This document shows, one piece after another, positions 60,168-64,000 of a stretch of DNA of 64,000 nucleotides (position 1 is the first letter of the stretch; each line of letters begins with the position of its first letter). Made by a program: the position numbers and the translations under genes. The stretch comes from Bog-473 sp963719485 (lineage in GTDB: Bacteria; Actinomycetota; Acidimicrobiia; Acidimicrobiales; RAAP-2), in NCBI GenBank assembly GCA_963719485.1, contig OY970387.1, forward strand, positions 3,286,001 to 3,350,000, written 5' to 3'. Below the pieces are notes generated by a model that made no database searches, had not been told where the DNA came from, and worked only from the letters and a program-made list of their open reading frames with translations.

Positions 60168-61025
60168 CTAGAGCCCTGCGCACTGCCCCGTTTCGTTTCC
60201 AGTGACGGAGTTCGGGAACGGGCCGGATCCGTCAAAGAAGTTGCTTGGCACCCCGTTGTTGGCGCCGGATTCCGGAGGTACGTCCGGGTTCAAGAAGTTA
60301 CCGGAGCAGGCCATCCCGCCGTGGATGGTGTTGAGGCCGATCTCAATGGCATCGGGATCGCTCGTCTCGTTGTTGTTGACCGTGACGAGCCCGTTGTCCT
60401 GGTTCCCGATGAGCCCGATCCAACACGTGTTGACCCCGGTCACCGACACGGCGCCATTGACCTTGCTGCTCTCAATGTTCGTGTAGGAGCCGAATGGCGA
60501 TGCGGCCGTCGGGTCGCAGTTGCCGGCTCCACCGCCGCCGTTGGAAGTAAATCCTCCGTTGATGGTCGTGCCGTGCACCACCACGGTGTCCCCGCCAGTC
60601 GAGGTGATCCCCCCGTTGACGACTCCGTTGCTGTTGCTCTCGCAGCCCGTGTCAGCTGCGTTTCCCCAATACAGGACGCCGCCGGCTCCCACGCTGATCC
60701 CTCCGGAGACGTTGGCGAAGACGTCGCAGGGTGTGCCGTAGGGATAGAACCCGAAGAAGACCGCACCATCGAGTTCAGCCCCCGGCGCGATGGTGAGGCC
60801 GCCCTTGATGTTGTAGGTCCCCTCCATGAAACAGAACCCGGTGACCGTGACCGGTCCGTAGTTGCCGGCCGGTATGAGCGTGGGGCTGGTCGGGCTCCCT
60901 CCCGTGCAGGTGTAGCTCGACGCCGCACCGGCGCTCGACGCGATCACCGTCGACGCACCGAAGACCAGCGCGCCGGTCATCAGGGCTGTTGCCACACCTA
61001 GCCGCACTACTCCGAAGAATCTCAT
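60168..61025 (-). CDS. Secreted Gly/Asn/Thr-rich protein with beta-solenoid-like pattern
   Basis: 285 residues. Signal peptide VVRLGVATALMTGALVFGASTVIASSAGAAS. The mature part is almost free of Lys and charged residues and rich in Gly, Asn, Thr and Val, with staggered strands (AGNYGPVTVTGFCFMEGTYNIKGGLTIAPGAELDGAVFFG...GGISVGAGGVLYWG...VVNGGITSTGGDTVVVHGTTINGGFTS), suggesting a right-handed beta-helix. Six or more Cys could pair. GGAGGT 7 bp before ATG 61025 fixes the start. Possibly adhesive or matrix-like; no enzyme signature. Confidence 0.75.
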   Translation of the reverse strand: MRFFGVVRLGVATALMTGALVFGASTVIASSAGAASSYTCTGGSPTSPTLIPAGNYGPVTVTGFCFMEGTYNIKGGLTIAPGAELDGAVFFGFYPYGTPCDVFANVSGGISVGAGGVLYWGNAADTGCESNSNGVVNGGITSTGGDTVVVHGTTINGGFTSNGGGGAGNCDPTAASPFGSYTNIESSKVNGAVSVTGVNTCWIGLIGNQDNGLVTVNNNETSDPDAIEIGLNTIHGGMACSGNFLNPDVPPESGANNGVPSNFFDGSGPFPNSVTGNETGQCAGL

Positions 61026-61388
61026 GGTCAGGACCTCCATGCTCTCTCGCCTCGCCGGACCAGAGCTTTCCACATCCTTTCGATGGGTGCACCGGGGATG
61101 GCAGGCAATGAGCGGAGCCCATGCGCGAGTGACCTGAGTGCCTGTGCTCGAGGACCGAGACGTGCCACTGAGCAGCCCTATCAAGGTTCTTTGGGGTGGC
61201 GAGCTCGAGATCGGAGCAAGGGCAGCGAGGGGGGTGGTGTCGCTCGAACGGATCGCTCAGCGACCGAGTGGGATCCCGAGGTTCCACACGGCCTCACGCC
61301 GCCCACTCGGAGCATTCTGTGGAGGCAACCGGCTTTGGGCACGTGACCTGTCTAGGATTCCGCTCCCGGCAACCCAACTGACTGGCCC
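61026..61388. other. Intergenic region before the metallophosphoesterase
   Basis: About 360 bp carrying the upstream region of the secreted protein on the left. No gene supported; the metallophosphoesterase GTG at 61389 seems to have little or no leader. Confidence 0.35.
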
Positions 61389-62141
61389 GTGCGCATCCTC
61401 CTCGTCTCCGACCTTCACTACTCACTGCCCCAGCTCGACTGGGTCGTTGGCGCCGCTCCGGCATTCGATCTCGTTGTGGTGGCCGGCGACAGTTTGAGCA
61501 TCCGTTCGGCCGTCTCCCTCGACGCGCAGAGCGTCGTGGTGCTCCGCTACCTGTCGCTACTCCAGTCGGCGGGGCGGGTCGCGGTGAGCTCGGGCAACCA
61601 TGACCTCACCGGCCCTGACGCGCACGGCGAGCAAGGGGCGCTCTGGCTTGCCGAGGCGAAGGCGGTGGGTATTGAGACCGACAGCGATTCGATGATCGTG
61701 GGTGACACCTTTGTCACCATCTGCCCATGGTGGGACGGTCCCGCAGGAAAGGCAGCCGTGGCGGCACAGCTCGCGGGTGATGCGACCCGTCGCGGCGGTC
61801 GCCGGTGGCTGTGGATCTATCACTGGCCACCACTCGGCTCGCCGACCTGCTGGACCGGTCGGCGCGACTATGGCGACGCAGATCTCGGCCGGTGGATCGA
61901 CGAGTACCGACCCGATGCCGTGCTCACCGGTCATGTCCACGAATCGCCCTTCAAGCTGGACGGGTCGTGGATGGATCGCATCGGGGATACGTGGGTGTTC
62001 AATGCGGGACATCAGATCGGCCCCGTGCCCGCCCGCGTCGAACTCGACTTCACCGAGGGCCGGGCCACGTGGGTGTCGCTTCTCGGCATCGAGGAAGTGG
62101 ACCTCACCGCCTCGCGGGCTCCGGAGCGATCCGTCTTCTGA
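61389..62141 (+). CDS. Calcineurin-like metallophosphoesterase
   Basis: 250 residues. Metal-site motifs in order: ILLVSDLHYS (D-x-H), VVVAGDSLSI (GD; the usual GDxx), SSGNHDLTGPDAHGEQ (GNHD), IYHWPP (H) and LTGHVHESPFKLDG (GHxH). It hydrolyses phosphate mono- or diesters with two metal ions; cAMP or nucleic-acid substrates are both possible. The cNMP-binding protein converges from the right, which is compatible with cyclic-nucleotide signalling but not proof. Confidence 0.9.
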   Translation: MRILLVSDLHYSLPQLDWVVGAAPAFDLVVVAGDSLSIRSAVSLDAQSVVVLRYLSLLQSAGRVAVSSGNHDLTGPDAHGEQGALWLAEAKAVGIETDSDSMIVGDTFVTICPWWDGPAGKAAVAAQLAGDATRRGGRRWLWIYHWPPLGSPTCWTGRRDYGDADLGRWIDEYRPDAVLTGHVHESPFKLDGSWMDRIGDTWVFNAGHQIGPVPARVELDFTEGRATWVSLLGIEEVDLTASRAPERSVF

Positions 62142-62193
62142 CCGCAACCGCTGCCACGTCCGGGCGGATGTGTTCTCGTCGGCGAATCTGGCG

Positions 62194-62673
62194 TCAGTAT
62201 TCCGGGTCGGGGTCTCGAGCCGAACCGGGCTGAGCTGCTGGTCCCTGATGCTGCGCCAGCCGGGTCAGGACGTCGGACACCATCGACAGGCCGGGCGCAT
62301 CGCCGTACTGGTACTTCAGGTCGGCCAGATATGAGGTGACGAAGTTCAGTCGCTCGGCCAAGCCGATGGCCACAAGCCTGATCACGGCCGGGTAGCCGAG
62401 CAGATCATGGCCATCAGCGGCATAGCGGAGGCGACTTTGCTCCGTGGCTTCGACCGTGGCGCCGTGATCGGTGCCCAAGAGCACCGAGATCTCACCCACC
62501 ATTGCGCCTGGCTGGGTAATGGTGTTGACCGGTATGTCACCCTTTCGCACCTGGAGAGCACCCGAGACGAGTATCCAAATCGCTCCACCCGCGCCGCCTT
62601 CGCGCACGACAGCTTGACCGGCATCGAGTTCGACCTCAGGTAGGTGCGACGAGAGCACCAGCATGTCTGTCAC
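62194..62673 (-). CDS. Cyclic-nucleotide-binding domain protein without DNA-binding domain
   Basis: 159 residues from GTG 62673. ELDAGQAVVREGGAGGAIWILVSGALQVRKGDIPVNTITQPGAMVGEISVLLGTDHGATVEATEQSRLRY is a CNB domain with the GEISVL...GATVEA phosphate-binding cassette, where the Arg that usually binds the cyclic phosphate is replaced (HGATVEA). The C-terminal ~60 residues are helical (LAERLNFVTSYLADLKYQYG) but no helix-turn-helix is seen. Hence probably a regulatory subunit or a degenerate sensor. Confidence 0.85.
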   Translation of the reverse strand: MTDMLVLSSHLPEVELDAGQAVVREGGAGGAIWILVSGALQVRKGDIPVNTITQPGAMVGEISVLLGTDHGATVEATEQSRLRYAADGHDLLGYPAVIRLVAIGLAERLNFVTSYLADLKYQYGDAPGLSMVSDVLTRLAQHQGPAAQPGSARDPDPEY

Positions 62674-62881
62674 GGGGTTGATCGTAGCGGTGAAACATCG
62701 AGGTGATTTCCCCGTTGCACGTCCCCATCCCGCTCCTGCGGCGGTCCCAAGGTTTCGCCGATCCGCTCGCAAGGTCTCGTCAATGAGCCGACTCAGGTGC
62801 ACGCTGTCATTGATGGTTTCCTGAGGGTCTCCTCATGGGGGAACCCAACTGGAACTGAAAAGGGGCCATAACGTCCTTCTC

Positions 62882-63922
62882 GTGGCTGATCCAAGGATCG
62901 TCGATCTGATCGAGGCGCAGCAACAACGCTGGGGGGACTCGCACACCCTGGAGGCGATCTTTGGAGCGATCGGAGCAGCACGAATAGCGAGCTGGTACGA
63001 ACGCGTCTGCGTCGCCGTCCTCAGATCTCCGGTGAGTCGCGGCTTGTTCTTCGGCGCTTCGGCTGGGTGCGTTGCGGGCCTGGAGCTGGCCGCCGGCGGT
63101 CAGGTGGCCATCAAGGCCTACCAACCTCGTTGGAGGCTCGACGCCCTTCGGGCGGTCTCGACCGCTCAGCAACGACTGTCTCTCGCTGGATTTGCCTGCC
63201 CCGCTCCCGTCGTTGCGCCATTGCTGTTCGAAGGGGTGGTGGCGAGTATCGACTCCCTCCTTCCGGACCCCGGCATGCGGCTGTTGGAGATGGACGAGAT
63301 GTCGGACTCAGCGCGGAGCTTGGCGCAGTCGATCTCGCTCCTTCGCGACGAAGATGCCACCCCATGGTTGGGCGAGCACGCATTGGACCGACCGAGCGGA
63401 TCCCTCTACCCAATCCCGCACAACCCTCTCTTCGATTTCACGTTGAAGGCCCAGGAGGCGGCGTGGATCGACGAGTTGGCAGTGGCAGCCCTCGACGCCC
63501 AGGACCGAGATGAGACGCCGCCACAGATGCTCCACGGCGATTGGTCCGCCCGCAACATCCGCATCGTCGATCATCGGCTTGTCGCCAGCTACGACTGGGA
63601 CAGTCTCGGGGCATTCCGCGAGAGCAAGGGTGTGGGTATTGCCGCTGCCACCTGGCGCTCGACTGGCGAAATAGACGATCCCCCAGCCCCGGGTGCCGAC
63701 GAGATCAGCGCCTACCTCGAGGCGTACGTCGAAGCGACCGGTCGATCTCGAAGTCGACAATGGAGGATCGCGGCGATGGGTTCAGCCTTGTACACCTTGG
63801 CCTACACGGCCCGCTGCGAGCACGCGGCGGAAGCTCGAGATCGCCGCTATCAGGCTCGTCGTGCTCGTGACACCCTGGCTTCTGAGAGGAGCCGGTTCAT
63901 TGACGCAATCGCGAAGCCATAG
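62882..63922 (+). CDS. APH-fold kinase-like phosphotransferase
   Basis: 346 residues from GTG. N-lobe with GLELAAGGQVAIKAYQPRWRLDAL (Lys for ATP) and C-lobe catalytic loop MLHGDWSARNIRIVDHRLVASYDWDSLG (HGDxxxxN and the metal-binding D of DWD). This is the pattern of aminoglycoside phosphotransferase/choline-kinase-like proteins. Substrate unknown; resistance should not be inferred. The 78 bp after the stop to the window end show nothing. Confidence 0.88.
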   Translation: MADPRIVDLIEAQQQRWGDSHTLEAIFGAIGAARIASWYERVCVAVLRSPVSRGLFFGASAGCVAGLELAAGGQVAIKAYQPRWRLDALRAVSTAQQRLSLAGFACPAPVVAPLLFEGVVASIDSLLPDPGMRLLEMDEMSDSARSLAQSISLLRDEDATPWLGEHALDRPSGSLYPIPHNPLFDFTLKAQEAAWIDELAVAALDAQDRDETPPQMLHGDWSARNIRIVDHRLVASYDWDSLGAFRESKGVGIAAATWRSTGEIDDPPAPGADEISAYLEAYVEATGRSRSRQWRIAAMGSALYTLAYTARCEHAAEARDRRYQARRARDTLASERSRFIDAIAKP

Positions 63923-64000
63923 CGCTCGGCGGGTCGTAAGGGTTGGGGGGCGTCGGTGCCCCTAGCCCTAGCGGCGCGCCAGGCTCGGTTACCACTTTTC

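Overview
The window is 64 kb of high-GC actinobacterial chromosome. It looks like an uncultivated or little-studied member of the Acidimicrobiia, or a close relative. The grounds are the lexA / LysM-SOS protein / nrdR neighbourhood, actinobacterial LexA boxes (CGAAC-N4-GTTCG), a SigK/RskA-type ECF pair, many leaderless or overlapping starts, and a secreted protein with six 42-residue YWLVASDGGIFSYG repeats of a kind I associate with that class. The taxonomic call is an inference.

Left part, 1-24.5 kb (core-like, very GC-rich). A partial M20 peptidase is followed by a minus-strand operon (4381 to 503). It encodes a ferritin-like di-iron protein, a myo-inositol-oxygenase-like HD di-iron enzyme, a UDP-galactopyranose-mutase-like flavoprotein and a family 2 glycosyltransferase. 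The operon diverges from an ECF sigma factor / anti-sigma pair. Both directions carry a SigK-type promoter with 16 bp between the elements. Next come two methyltransferases, an Fpg/Nei-type DNA glycosylase and lexA. The DNA-damage block lexA ... LysM protein - nrdR - PIG-L deacetylase - dinB is interrupted by a divergent FtsH-like protease and a truncated ABC ATPase. Three LexA boxes precede the LysM gene. After a Tat-exported phosphoesterase there is a five-gene minus run: glnD, L,D-transpeptidase, class E sortase, DUF2332 protein and a small thioredoxin-like protein.

Middle part, 24.6 to about 49.7 kb (accessory, visibly less GC-rich). It begins at tRNA-Cys(GCA). A degenerate second copy of the tRNA 3' half lies 7.7 kb downstream, and each copy is followed by a fragment of the same tyrosine-recombinase C-terminus, the two in opposite orientations. 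This looks like two decayed integrative elements in tandem. Cargo includes two ArsR-SRPBCC modules with perfect palindromic operators, an NTF2-HxlR module with its own palindrome, an ankyrin protein, an IS3 element with a nonsense codon in its transposase, several frameshifted genes (GNAT, NTF2), many small-molecule methyltransferases, an uncharacterised 214-residue protein, a Kelch/YWLVASDGG secreted protein and an MFS transporter fused to a cyclic-nucleotide-binding domain.

Right part, 49.7-64 kb. A frameshifted phosphotransferase, a SHOCT/DUF6325 membrane cluster, a secreted GH92 alpha-mannosidase, a DnaQ-like exonuclease, a PhyH oxygenase, tRNA-Val(GAC), an aldo/keto reductase with a SnoaL-like partner, a secreted asparagine/glycine-rich protein, a metallophosphoesterase, a cNMP-binding protein and an APH-fold kinase.

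The most promising candidate for an undescribed system is the SigK-type-controlled operon with two different di-iron enzymes at 0.5-4.4 kb. Second are the tandem tRNA-Cys islands with their palindrome-controlled ArsR/HxlR modules.
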